Source: an uncultured bacterium (lineage in GTDB: Bacteria; CALINM01). From it: a stretch of DNA of 9,820 bases. Made by a program: the position numbers and the translations under genes. Positions 1 through 6,951 of this stretch are shown piece by piece. Numbering within the stretch: position 1 is the stretch's first letter; every line of letters begins with the position of its first letter. The stretch is from positions 1 to 9,820 of the forward strand of contig CALINM010000125.1 in NCBI GenBank assembly GCA_938045315.1. Reading direction: 5' to 3'. The notes under the pieces were generated by a model. The model worked only from the letters and a program-made list of their open reading frames with translations, made no database searches and was not told the DNA's origin.

Positions 1-743
1 TACCTATTTTAGGCAGGCTTTTTAGTAGTTATGAGGATAAAGTAGATCAATCGGATATTTTTATATCAATTACCCCCCATATTTCAAGGGGTATTGTTCA
101 GCCACCTTTAAGTGCTACTAAGATATGGTCTGGTACAGAAGATAGAATGTCAGCGCGTCCTGCATTAAAATCTGTTACGGAACCATCAAAGGATAGAAAA
201 GGTAAAATTTCTTCAGAAATAAAAAGAATTTTTGAAAATACAAAGGATCAGGATGAGGGCTCTAATAGAGAAATTAAAGGGGTTAAAGATATAAAAGAAG
301 AAATAATAGGCGTTAAATCAGGAGATCTTTTTATAGATGAAATTGTTTTTATTGCTCCTATCGTACCTGAGATACTTGCTATTGGAGAAGAGATAGAAGT
401 TGAGATTGCTTTTTCAGAAATACCACCTGTAGTTGAATTTGAAGTTTCTGGACAGGTGAATCCACTTTTTCTTGAACCAGTTCGTTTTAAGGAAGCAAGA
501 CCTCCTATGAAAGAAGGGGATGTGTATCAATGGAGTTTTGATGAAAAAACCGGTAACTTTAGTATTTATGCCAAAGTTAGTGAGGAAATTTCAGGAACTT
601 TTACTGTGGGAGTAATTGATATTAAGGGTAGAAAAAAAGCGCCTGGAATGGAAATGATTTTATTAAAAGGGTGTAGAGTTAAGACTAAAGATGGTAAACA
701 GTATACAATAAGAACTATTAATGGATTTATGGAAGTACAATAG
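1..743 (+). CDS. Secretin (GspD/PilQ-type), 3' part, with C-terminal cohesin-like domain
   Basis: The 5' end lies outside the window. The frame is open from position 3 to the TAG at 741-743, giving 246 visible residues; the ATG at 147 is internal (residue 49) and not the start. Residues 1-7 (PILGRLF) and 19-27 (IFISITPHI) match the last beta-strands of the secretin pore, which forms the outer-membrane channel of type II secretion and type IV pilus systems. An SGTED segment (43-47) follows, then a charged Lys/Glu-rich linker (about 50-104), then a beta-rich domain (about 105-246). In that domain a GDLF entry, a WSFDEKTGNFSI segment, an EISGTFTVGVIDIKG segment and an INGFMEV end resemble cohesin-type domains carried by some secretins. 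The secretin call is firm; the cohesin call is by pattern only. The next gene starts 4 bp after the stop. Confidence 0.85.
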   Translation, partial: PILGRLFSSYEDKVDQSDIFISITPHISRGIVQPPLSATKIWSGTEDRMSARPALKSVTEPSKDRKGKISSEIKRIFENTKDQDEGSNREIKGVKDIKEEIIGVKSGDLFIDEIVFIAPIVPEILAIGEEIEVEIAFSEIPPVVEFEVSGQVNPLFLEPVRFKEARPPMKEGDVYQWSFDEKTGNFSIYAKVSEEISGTFTVGVIDIKGRKKAPGMEMILLKGCRVKTKDGKQYTIRTINGFMEVQ

Positions 744-747
744 CTAT

Positions 748-1230
748 ATGAAAGTTAAAGGAGTAACTTTAATTGAGCTTGTTGTCGCTGTAGCAATTTT
801 GGCAGTTTTGGCTACCGCCGTTTTTCCTGTAGCGAGAATGTCAGTTAAGAGGGTAAAGGAGATGGAACTAAAATATAATTTAAGGATGATTCGAAAGGCC
901 ATTGACGATTACTATGAAAAATATGGTAAAGTTGCTAAAAATTTACCAGTAAAACCTGGTACTGCTACGGATAGTGGTTATCCCCCTAATTTAAATATTT
1001 TAGTTGAAGGGGTGGATGACCCAAAAGGCACAGGGAAAAAATTATATTTTTTAAGAAGAATACCCAGGGATCCTTTTAACAATGACCCTAATTTAAGACC
1101 CGAAGATACATGGGGCAAAAGAAGCTATACAAGTGATCCCGATAGTCCCCAGGAGGGTGAAGATGTCTATGATGTGTATTCTTTGAGCGAGGAGAGGGCT
1201 TTAGATGGTACTTACTATAAAGATTGGTGA
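748..1230 (+). CDS. Type II secretion/type IV pilus pseudopilin, GspG-like (first copy)
   Basis: This is a 160-residue prepilin with a short leader (MKVKG) cleaved by prepilin peptidase before VTLIELVVAVAILAVLATAV. Mature Glu+5 is present and about 20 hydrophobic residues form the N-terminal helix, anchored in the inner membrane before assembly into a pseudopilus. The following YNLRMIRKAIDDYYEKYGK segment and the IPRDPFNNDP region are typical of the GspG major-pseudopilin family. It ends in GTYYKDW. The start at 748 was preferred over the upstream in-frame ATG at 721 because 721 lies inside the secretin gene and would lengthen the leader by nine residues; a GGAAG at 731-735 could serve as ribosome site. 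Its stop overlaps the next pseudopilin start by 26 bp. It probably works with the secretin and the two pilin-like proteins beside it; the exact substrate is unknown. Confidence 0.88.
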   Translation: MKVKGVTLIELVVAVAILAVLATAVFPVARMSVKRVKEMELKYNLRMIRKAIDDYYEKYGKVAKNLPVKPGTATDSGYPPNLNILVEGVDDPKGTGKKLYFLRRIPRDPFNNDPNLRPEDTWGKRSYTSDPDSPQEGEDVYDVYSLSEERALDGTYYKDW

Positions 1231-1594
1231 AAAGGGTTTTACAATAATAGAATTATTGATAGTAATAACAATAATTGGAATACTTCTTACCATTGCTCAG
1301 CCCACCTATAAATCATCCGTTAAAAGGGCAAAAGAGACGGTATTAAAGGAAAATTTATTTGCCATGAGAAGTGCTATAGATCAGTATTATGCTGATAATG
1401 GTTCATATCCGATGACGCTGGATGATCTTGTTCAAAAGGGATATCTAAGATCAATACCTAAAGATCCAATAACAAATTCTAATACAACTTGGATTATTGT
1501 CCCTCCTCCTGATCCTGAAGAGTCAGGTGTATACGATATAAAGAGCGGTAGTAATGAAATTAGTTTATCAGGTACACCTTATAGTGATTGGTGA
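1205..1594 (+). CDS. Type II secretion pseudopilin, GspG-like (second copy)
   Basis: This is a 129-residue prepilin. Leader MVLTIKIGEKG is followed by FTIIELLIVITIIGILLTIA, with the G/F cleavage site and Glu+5 intact. KENLFAMRSAIDQYYADNGSYP, LVQKGYLRSIPKDPIT and YDIKSG are classic GspG segments, and the protein ends in LSGTPYSDW, closely paralleling the C-terminus of its upstream neighbour. It is the most canonical of the three pilins and the best candidate for the major pseudopilin that builds the periplasmic piston. The ATG at 1205 has AGGAG at 1190-1194, ten bases upstream, and lies within the end of the preceding gene, which implies translational coupling. The two adjacent copies probably arose by duplication followed by divergence. 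Confidence 0.9.
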   Translation: MVLTIKIGEKGFTIIELLIVITIIGILLTIAQPTYKSSVKRAKETVLKENLFAMRSAIDQYYADNGSYPMTLDDLVQKGYLRSIPKDPITNSNTTWIIVPPPDPEESGVYDIKSGSNEISLSGTPYSDW

Positions 1595-1601
1595 TGTAAC
1601 A

Positions 1602-2135
1602 ATGAGTAAAAATGGTTTTGCTCTCTCATTTGTTGTGATAACCTTACTGTTTGTTGGTATTGGTATGGCATCTGTTGGCAAGATATGGAGCAAAATTATA
1701 CAAAGGGAGAAGGAAGAGGAGTTACTTTTCCGGGGTGATCAGATTAGAAAAGCAATTGAGAGTTATTATTATGACTCTAAAAATTGTAGACATCCTAATA
1801 TGTATCCTTCAAGTTTAGAGGATCTTTTGAAAGACAAAAGGTGCCTTTCCGTTCAAAGGCATTTAAGAAAATTATATAAAGATCCTATGACAATAGATGG
1901 GGAATGGGAACTAATTCCTGTTACACCTGAGGGAAAAGTAAAAGGTTCACCATTTTTTGGTTTAGAGAAGGGCACAGGTATTAGAATCAAGGGAGTAAGA
2001 AGTAAAAGTGAAAAAGAACCCTTGAAAAAGACAGGGTTTCCAGATGTTTACAAAAATTTTGAAGGGAAAATGAGATATAAAGACTGGGAGTTTATATTTA
2101 CACCTGAACAAAAAAGAGAGGGAGTGAAAAAATGA
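1602..2135 (+). CDS. Pilin-like type II secretion protein without Glu+5
   Basis: This 177-residue protein has leader MSKNG, then FALSFVVITLLFVGIGMASV, a hydrophobic helix as in pilins, but mature position 5 is Phe instead of Glu. It continues with a KIIQREKEEELLFRGDQIRKAIESYYYD helix, a YPSSLEDLLKD segment, HLRKLYKDPMT, a GEWELI strand, IKGVRSKS, and MRYKDWEFIF near the end. From memory this order matches a family annotated simply as type II secretion system protein in beta- and deltaproteobacteria, usually beside GspG-like genes. Loss of Glu+5 is also known in the minor pseudopilin GspK, so a tip or initiation role is possible but unproven. The start at 1602, 7 bp after the upstream stop, was chosen over 1554 because it places the leader directly before the cleavage Gly. 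It overlaps the next gene by 4 bp (ATGA). Confidence 0.78.
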   Translation: MSKNGFALSFVVITLLFVGIGMASVGKIWSKIIQREKEEELLFRGDQIRKAIESYYYDSKNCRHPNMYPSSLEDLLKDKRCLSVQRHLRKLYKDPMTIDGEWELIPVTPEGKVKGSPFFGLEKGTGIRIKGVRSKSEKEPLKKTGFPDVYKNFEGKMRYKDWEFIFTPEQKREGVKK

Positions 2136-3502
2136 ATAAGATTTTGATTGTTGATGATGAAAAAATAATATGTGATATGCTAAAAACTGAGCTTGAAAAG
2201 AATGATTATGATGTAACTGTTGTAAACAATTCTAAAGATGCAATAAAGGCCATTGAGTTCACTCATTTTGATATAATTCTGCTTGATCTCATGCTCCCTA
2301 AAATTACGGGGCTTGATCTTTTGTCCCTTATAAAAGAAAAATCTCCGGATACTGTTGTAATAATGATAACCGCTTACGGAAGTGTAGAGAGTGCTGTAAA
2401 GGCTATGAAGTTGGGAGCTTTTGATTATATTTCAAAACCTTTCTCTATGGATGAGATGCTGGTAGTGATAAAAAAGGCCGAGGAGTATGCAAAAAAAATA
2501 AAAGAAGTAAATTATTATAAGAAAGAAAGGGAGCAAAAATATGATTTAGATGCTATAGTAGGTTCAAGTAAAGTTATGCGAGATATAAAGGATCTAATAA
2601 CAAGAGTAGCAGAAGCGGATGTAAAAGTTGTATTAATAGAAGGTGAAAGCGGGGTTGGAAAAGAATTAATTGCTAAAGCTATTTATAGCTCTGGGAAAAG
2701 GGCTGAAGGACCATTTATAGCCATCAATTGTGCTTCAGTCCCGGAGACCCTTCTTGAAAGTGAGCTTTTTGGATATGAAAAAGGAGCTTTCACTGATGCT
2801 AAGGCTACAAAGCAAGGGCTAATAGAACTTGCCGATGGTGGTACTCTTTTTCTTGATGAGGTCGGGGATATGCCCATGACTATCCAGGCAAAAATGTTAA
2901 GATTTTTAGAAGAGCGAAAGGTTAGAAGGGTAGGTGGTCTTACTGATATTTCTGTGGATGTACAAATCATTGCAGCAACAAATAAGATATTGAAAAAATT
3001 AGTACAAGAAGGAAAGTTCAGAGAAGATCTTTATTATAGAATAAAAGTTGTACCTATTTTTGTACCACCACTTAGAGAACGAAAGGAAGATATAATAGAA
3101 CTTGCTAATTTTTTTATAAAAAAGTTTAACACTGAATTTAAAAAGAAGGTTAAAGGTTTTTCACCAATAGCTATGAAGATGATTATGCAATATGATTGGC
3201 CAGGTAATATTAGAGAACTAAGGAATGTTATTGAAAGAGCTATGATTTTTGAAGACCAGGATATGATAATGGTTGAAAGGTTACCTGCTGAGATTATTGC
3301 ATCTTCGAATCGACAGAGTTCCACGGAAAGTTTTGAATTTAAAATTCCACCCGATGGGATAGATATTGAAGAAGTAGAAAAAGAGCTTATAAGACAGGCT
3401 TTAGCAATGTCAAAGGGTAATCAGTCCAAAGCAGCAAGACTTTTAAATATTGGGGTTGATGCTATGAGATATAGGATGAAAAAGTTTGGATTTTTGAAAT
3501 AA
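2132..3502 (+). CDS. Sigma-54-dependent NtrC-family response regulator
   Basis: This 456-residue regulator has three domains. The receiver (about 1-120) has the acidic pair D8/D9, phospho-acceptor D52, T80 and K102. The AAA+ sigma-54 activator domain (about 140-380) has Walker A GESGVGKE (171-178), L1 loop GAFTDA (218-223), Walker B TLFLDE (238-243), an LRER segment and WPGNIREL. The Fis-type helix-turn-helix lies at the C-terminus (KGNQSKAARLLNI). Phosphorylation should trigger oligomerisation and ATP-driven opening of sigma-54 promoters. The L1 loop reads Asp where the classical motif has the second Gly. A strong ribosome site (GAGAGGGAG, 2116-2124) precedes the ATG, which overlaps the pilin stop, so it is co-transcribed with the secretion genes. 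PilR-like control of pilus genes is a reasonable guess. No partner histidine kinase is in the window. Confidence 0.95.
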   Translation: MNKILIVDDEKIICDMLKTELEKNDYDVTVVNNSKDAIKAIEFTHFDIILLDLMLPKITGLDLLSLIKEKSPDTVVIMITAYGSVESAVKAMKLGAFDYISKPFSMDEMLVVIKKAEEYAKKIKEVNYYKKEREQKYDLDAIVGSSKVMRDIKDLITRVAEADVKVVLIEGESGVGKELIAKAIYSSGKRAEGPFIAINCASVPETLLESELFGYEKGAFTDAKATKQGLIELADGGTLFLDEVGDMPMTIQAKMLRFLEERKVRRVGGLTDISVDVQIIAATNKILKKLVQEGKFREDLYYRIKVVPIFVPPLRERKEDIIELANFFIKKFNTEFKKKVKGFSPIAMKMIMQYDWPGNIRELRNVIERAMIFEDQDMIMVERLPAEIIASSNRQSSTESFEFKIPPDGIDIEEVEKELIRQALAMSKGNQSKAARLLNIGVDAMRYRMKKFGFLK

Positions 3503-3505
3503 AGA

Positions 3506-4588
3506 TTAAACCATTGTTATTGTGTGAATTGACATTGCTTTAAAACCTGCATAAACTGTGTCATTCAATTTCAACGATAAATCTATAAGTGAGGCTTTAG
3601 TTATATAGGATATTAGATCAAATCCGCAGTCTATTGTTACCCTATAGAAATGTCCAAAATCTAAAATTTCTACTATTTTTCCCCTAAAAATATTTCTTGT
3701 ACTTGTTTGAGATTCTATTAAATGCTTTGATATAAAAACATTTTCTGGTCTTATACATAACAAAACCTTATTTCCAATATCATAATCACCAACTCCTTCT
3801 ATATAGTTATTTTTAACCTGTGCGATGAAACTGCCGGATTTTTTTTGTATGATTATTCCTTCAATGATGTTTTCTACTCCTACAAAGGATGCTACAAAAC
3901 TATTAGCAGGATACTTTATAATATCTTCTTTGATACCTTTCTGAATAATCTTCCCTTTCTCTAAAACAATAATTGAATGGGAAAGACGTAAAGCTTCATA
4001 TTTGTCATGAGTACTCATGACAACTGTAATATTCTTTTCTTTCAAAACTTTTATCATATCAGTGATTATATCTTCCTTTGATAGAGAGTCTAATGAAGAA
4101 AAGGGCTCATCGAGGAAAAGTATCTTAGGTTCTATTACGAGTGCTCTTGCTATACTAACCCTCTTTGCTTCTCCACCAGATAATGTGTTTGCCTTTTGAT
4201 ATTTTAGATGTTTTATTTTAAACCTGCTAAGTATATCATCTACTTTTTTTTCTATTTTTGAGTGAGGAAGATTACGAAATTTAAGTCCCAGGGCAACGTT
4301 ATTATATACATTGTCATTTATTAATAAGTTTTCTTGAAAAACTATAGATATATGTTTTCTATACTCTGATAGGGGCATATCTTTAATCGATTTATCTTTA
4401 AAAAAAATAGTTCCATAGGAAGGCTTTAAAAGACCCGCCAAAGTTAATATGAAGGTTGTTTTTCCCGCTCCGTTTTCACCAATTATTGATGTAATACTAC
4501 CTTCAGATATTGTGAAGTTATCAATATTAATTATTTCTTTATTTGATTTTTTGATGGATAGATTTTTGACACTAAGAATATTACTCAT
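3506..4588 (-). CDS. tupC: Tungstate ABC transporter ATP-binding protein
   Basis: This 360-residue cytoplasmic ATPase powers oxyanion import through TupB. It has Walker A GENGAGKTT (37-45), Q-loop Gln85, signature LSGGE (136-140), Walker B ILFLDEP with D160/E161, and H-loop His194. A C-terminal region (about 235-360) looks like the TOBE-type regulatory domain of the ModC/TupC/CysA group, including CIRPENVFIS. The specificity call rests on the neighbouring tupA rather than on the ATPase itself, so molybdate or another oxyanion cannot be excluded from this gene alone. It starts inside the tupB stop (8 bp overlap), showing translational coupling. Its stop lies only 3 bp from the end of the convergent response-regulator gene, leaving no room for a terminator between them. 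Confidence 0.88.
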   Translation of the reverse strand: MSNILSVKNLSIKKSNKEIINIDNFTISEGSITSIIGENGAGKTTFILTLAGLLKPSYGTIFFKDKSIKDMPLSEYRKHISIVFQENLLINDNVYNNVALGLKFRNLPHSKIEKKVDDILSRFKIKHLKYQKANTLSGGEAKRVSIARALVIEPKILFLDEPFSSLDSLSKEDIITDMIKVLKEKNITVVMSTHDKYEALRLSHSIIVLEKGKIIQKGIKEDIIKYPANSFVASFVGVENIIEGIIIQKKSGSFIAQVKNNYIEGVGDYDIGNKVLLCIRPENVFISKHLIESQTSTRNIFRGKIVEILDFGHFYRVTIDCGFDLISYITKASLIDLSLKLNDTVYAGFKAMSIHTITMV

Positions 4589-5285
4589 ATCTCTTTACAG
4601 AAGATTGTTGGATTTTTGTTAAAATAAAGTTTATTGTTAAAGTTATAAATAGAAGTATTATCCCATAAGCAATTGCAAGATCGAAGTTGCCTCTGGAACT
4701 TTCAGTTACTGTTGCTGTAGTTAATACCCTTGTGTATCCTTTTATATTACCACCTACCATCATAGAAGCACCAACTTCAGATATGACAGCACCAAATCCC
4801 GCCATTATTGCTGATAAGATTGGTAATTTACACTCTCTTAGCATAATTAATAATAATTGAAATCTATTAGCCCCTAAACCAATTAGCTGTAGTATAAATT
4901 TATCAGGGAAGTTCTGGAATGCAGAAACACTAATGCCTAAAATTATAGGTGTTGCAAGTAGGGTTTGAGCAATTATTATTGCTGTGGGTGTGTACAAAAG
5001 GTTCCATGAACCAAGGATACCATTTCTCCAGAGAAGTATTGTAATTAAAAGACCTGCAATTACAGGTGGCATAGCCATTCCTGTGTTTATAAATGTTAAA
5101 ATAAATTTTTTCAGAGGAAACTCTTTTATGGAGATGACAAAGGCCAGAAATATCCCAATTATACCACTTATTAAAGATGAAAAAATCGATACCTTTAAAG
5201 AAAGAAAAATAATATCATATGTATCTTTATCAAAACAAACTAATAACTTTATTGCACTTTTTAAGGATTGAATTAAAATATCCAT
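4581..5285 (-). CDS. tupB: Tungstate ABC transporter permease
   Basis: This 234-residue integral membrane protein has roughly five or six hydrophobic segments (for example near residues 25-50, 60-85, 100-125, 155-175 and 205-225). The cytoplasmic coupling loop GLGANRFQLLLIMLREC and the following segments EVGASMMVGGNIKGYTR and ATVTESSRGNFDLAIAYG are characteristic of TupB-type permeases, which form the inner-membrane channel receiving tungstate from TupA. Length is normal for the family. The ATG at 5285 has AAAGG just upstream and sits 12 bp after the tupA stop; its own stop overlaps tupC. Operon order regulator-A-B-C with minimal gaps supports assembly of one transporter. Confidence 0.9.
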   Translation of the reverse strand: MDILIQSLKSAIKLLVCFDKDTYDIIFLSLKVSIFSSLISGIIGIFLAFVISIKEFPLKKFILTFINTGMAMPPVIAGLLITILLWRNGILGSWNLLYTPTAIIIAQTLLATPIILGISVSAFQNFPDKFILQLIGLGANRFQLLLIMLRECKLPILSAIMAGFGAVISEVGASMMVGGNIKGYTRVLTTATVTESSRGNFDLAIAYGIILLFITLTINFILTKIQQSSVKRYE

Positions 5286-5297
5286 ATAAAGCCTTTA

Positions 5298-6122
5298 TCA
5301 TTTGTCGACAAGATAAAATAGAGGTTCACCATATTCTTTTTTGCCGTAATATTTAATTATTTCTCTAACTTCTATGGAGTTAATAAAATCAATGAAAAGT
5401 TTTGCCCCTCTATTATTAACTTTGAGAAATTTTTCGGGATTTATTTCTACAATTGAGTAATAGTTCTTCAAAAAAGGGTCGTGTTCAATAAGAGGGTTTA
5501 GGTTGATAAGTGTTTTTTTCAAAGCAATGTACGTGCTCTTGTCAGAAAGGGTATATCCATCTTTTTCATTAGCAATTAGTAAAGTTTGTCCCATACCAGT
5601 TCCTGTTTCCTGATACCATTTTTCTCCAGAGGGATTTATTCCTATTTTATTCCATATAGATAATTCCTTTAAATGAGTTCCCGAGTTATCCCCCCTCGAT
5701 ATAAAAAGTGATCTATTTTTTGCAATTTTTTTAAAGGCTTCAACGATGTCCATATCTTTTTTAATTTTCGCTGGATTTGACTTAGGACCTAATAGTATAA
5801 AAGTATTGTACATAAAGGTTTTTCTATTCAAACCATAGCCTTCTTTTACAAGTTTTAGTTCTTCTTCTGGAGCATGAATTAATAAAATATCAACTTCACC
5901 TTTTTTACCTAATGCGATAGCCTGTCCTGTGCCAACAGCGATTGTTTTTACGAAATACCCAGTTTTTTTTTCAAAAACTGGTATAATTTTGTCAAGAAAA
6001 CCTGTATCCTGAACACTCGTAGTTGTTCCAAGTATTAATGTTTTATTGCTACTATAAGAAATTTTTGAGAAAAGAAAAGTTAAAAATAAAAAGATCAGGG
6101 ACATCAAAAATATTTTTTTCAC
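5298..6122 (-). CDS. tupA: Tungstate-binding periplasmic protein
   Basis: This 274-residue protein begins with a signal peptide (MKK, then a hydrophobic core to about residue 25), so it should act in the periplasm or be membrane-tethered; there is no clear lipobox Cys. GTTTSVQDTG (32-41) is the hallmark of TupA/WtpA-related oxyanion-binding proteins. VGTGQAIALGKKGEVDILL (63-81), SRGDNSGTH (142-150) and the TGMGQTL...DGYTLSD region also match TupA. The Thr/Ser-rich loops are expected to bind tungstate with high selectivity over molybdate in characterised members; here that is inferred from homology. The start codon is GTG, overlapping the modE stop as GTGA, so translation is coupled to the regulator. 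Tungstate uptake usually serves tungsto-enzymes such as aldehyde:ferredoxin oxidoreductase or formate dehydrogenase, none of which is encoded here. Confidence 0.9.
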   Translation of the reverse strand: MKKIFLMSLIFLFLTFLFSKISYSSNKTLILGTTTSVQDTGFLDKIIPVFEKKTGYFVKTIAVGTGQAIALGKKGEVDILLIHAPEEELKLVKEGYGLNRKTFMYNTFILLGPKSNPAKIKKDMDIVEAFKKIAKNRSLFISRGDNSGTHLKELSIWNKIGINPSGEKWYQETGTGMGQTLLIANEKDGYTLSDKSTYIALKKTLINLNPLIEHDPFLKNYYSIVEINPEKFLKVNNRGAKLFIDFINSIEVREIIKYYGKKEYGEPLFYLVDK

Positions 6123-6907
6123 GAAATTACCCCTAAAATTACATTAGATGCATTAAAAAGAGCGAAAACTTCATCATATTTCTTAAGTCCTATCGCTTTT
6201 ACACTGGTCTTTGAAATTATTGAAGTTATTGTATCACCACCTTGTGTAAGAATTGATACTTCAGCATTAATTGAACCTTCATTTATATTGCTCACCTTAC
6301 CAGGTAATATGTTGTCTGAGCCAATCAATAGGTTATTATTTTTTTTCATAACCATAATTGAAGACGCTTTTATTATGGCAATAATTACATCATGTAATTT
6401 AATTTTTAAATTTCTAAGACTTTCTTTTGTTATAGTCGCTTTGATATTTAAATTACCCTTCAATTCAAGCAGTATTTCGCAGTTAACAGAATCCTTTTTA
6501 ATGGATATAACTTTACCAACGAGCTGATTTCTTGCACTTGTTTTTAGACCCATAATTTTTATTAAACTATTAAAATCGCTATTTTTTAAATCCCTGCCTT
6601 TTAGAAAAATTCTTAAATGTTTCTCCATATTTCTAAAAAATCTAATTAATTCTTTTCCTCTTGTTGTAATTTTAGCACCACCACCTGATTTTCCACCTAT
6701 AGCTGTGATAATAAGGGGTTCGCCAGAAATACTATTCATCTCATTTATATAATCCCATGCTGTTTTGTAACTAATTTGCATTGCTTTAGCTGCTTTTGTA
6801 ATAGAACCAAATTTTTCTATACTTTCAAGAAGTTGAATTCTTCCAGAACCTAAAAAATGTTTACTATCTTTGTCAATCCAGATTTTGCCTGATATTTTCA
6901 GTGTCAT
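6119..6907 (-). CDS. modE: ModE-family molybdate/tungstate-responsive repressor
   Basis: This 262-residue regulator has an N-terminal winged helix-turn-helix (about 20-85), with GSGRIQLLESI, GSITKAAKAMQISYKTAWDYI and a Gly-rich GGKSGGGAKIT wing as in ModE. Two tandem Mop/TOBE oxyanion-binding domains follow: about 123-187, starting TSARNQLVGKV, and about 195-262, starting LPGKVSNI. That is the full ModE architecture. The start was set at the ATG at 6907 rather than the in-frame TTG at 6922, which lies within the -10 region. There is no convincing Shine-Dalgarno before the ATG, and the predicted transcription start is only a few bases upstream, so the message may be essentially leaderless. It is the first gene of modE-tupABC. 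Binding of oxyanion should cause repression at the palindrome that overlaps its own promoter. Confidence 0.9.
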   Translation of the reverse strand: MTLKISGKIWIDKDSKHFLGSGRIQLLESIEKFGSITKAAKAMQISYKTAWDYINEMNSISGEPLIITAIGGKSGGGAKITTRGKELIRFFRNMEKHLRIFLKGRDLKNSDFNSLIKIMGLKTSARNQLVGKVISIKKDSVNCEILLELKGNLNIKATITKESLRNLKIKLHDVIIAIIKASSIMVMKKNNNLLIGSDNILPGKVSNINEGSINAEVSILTQGGDTITSIISKTSVKAIGLKKYDEVFALFNASNVILGVIS

Positions 6908-6940
6908 AACCGCTATATACAATATTATATAACGGTTATG
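6905..6940. promoter_or_regulatory. ModE-box operator palindrome
   Basis: The arms at 6905-6919 (CATAACCGCTATATA) and 6926-6940 (TATATAACGGTTATG) are inverted repeats with 14 of 15 positions matching, separated by 6 bp. The core CGCTATATA-N6-TATATAACG fits the published ModE consensus as I recall it (CGnTATATA-N6-TATATAnCG). The only mismatch falls at the variable position. The site spans the -10 element and ends on the modE start codon, so occupancy should block both polymerase binding and initiation. Confidence 0.88.
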
Positions 6941-6947
6941 AAGTCAA
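6919..6947 (-). promoter_or_regulatory. Predicted sigma-70 promoter of modE-tupABC
   Basis: On the minus strand TTGACT (6947-6942) is followed by a 17-bp spacer and TATTGT (6924-6919). An alternative perfect TATAAT hexamer lies at 6929-6924, but its spacing from TTGACT is short (12 bp). Either choice gives an untranslated leader of only about 5-10 bases before the ATG at 6907. The promoter begins 5 bp after the stop of the upstream rubrerythrin-like gene and is covered by the ModE box. Confidence 0.6.
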
Positions 6948-6951
6948 TATT

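Noticed and set aside
1660-1685. TGGCA-type repeats resembling a sigma-54 -24/-12 promoter
   Set aside because: The spacing between the GG and GC elements is wrong and the site is inside the third pilin gene's membrane-helix codons.
2683-3324. Two minus-strand frames of about 95 codons inside the response-regulator gene
   Set aside because: They are shadows of the AAA+ coding sequence, with no ribosome sites or domain patterns.
6905-6922. TTG at 6922 as the modE start
   Set aside because: It lies inside the predicted -10 element and would need transcription to begin further upstream; the family N-terminus is better matched from the ATG at 6907.
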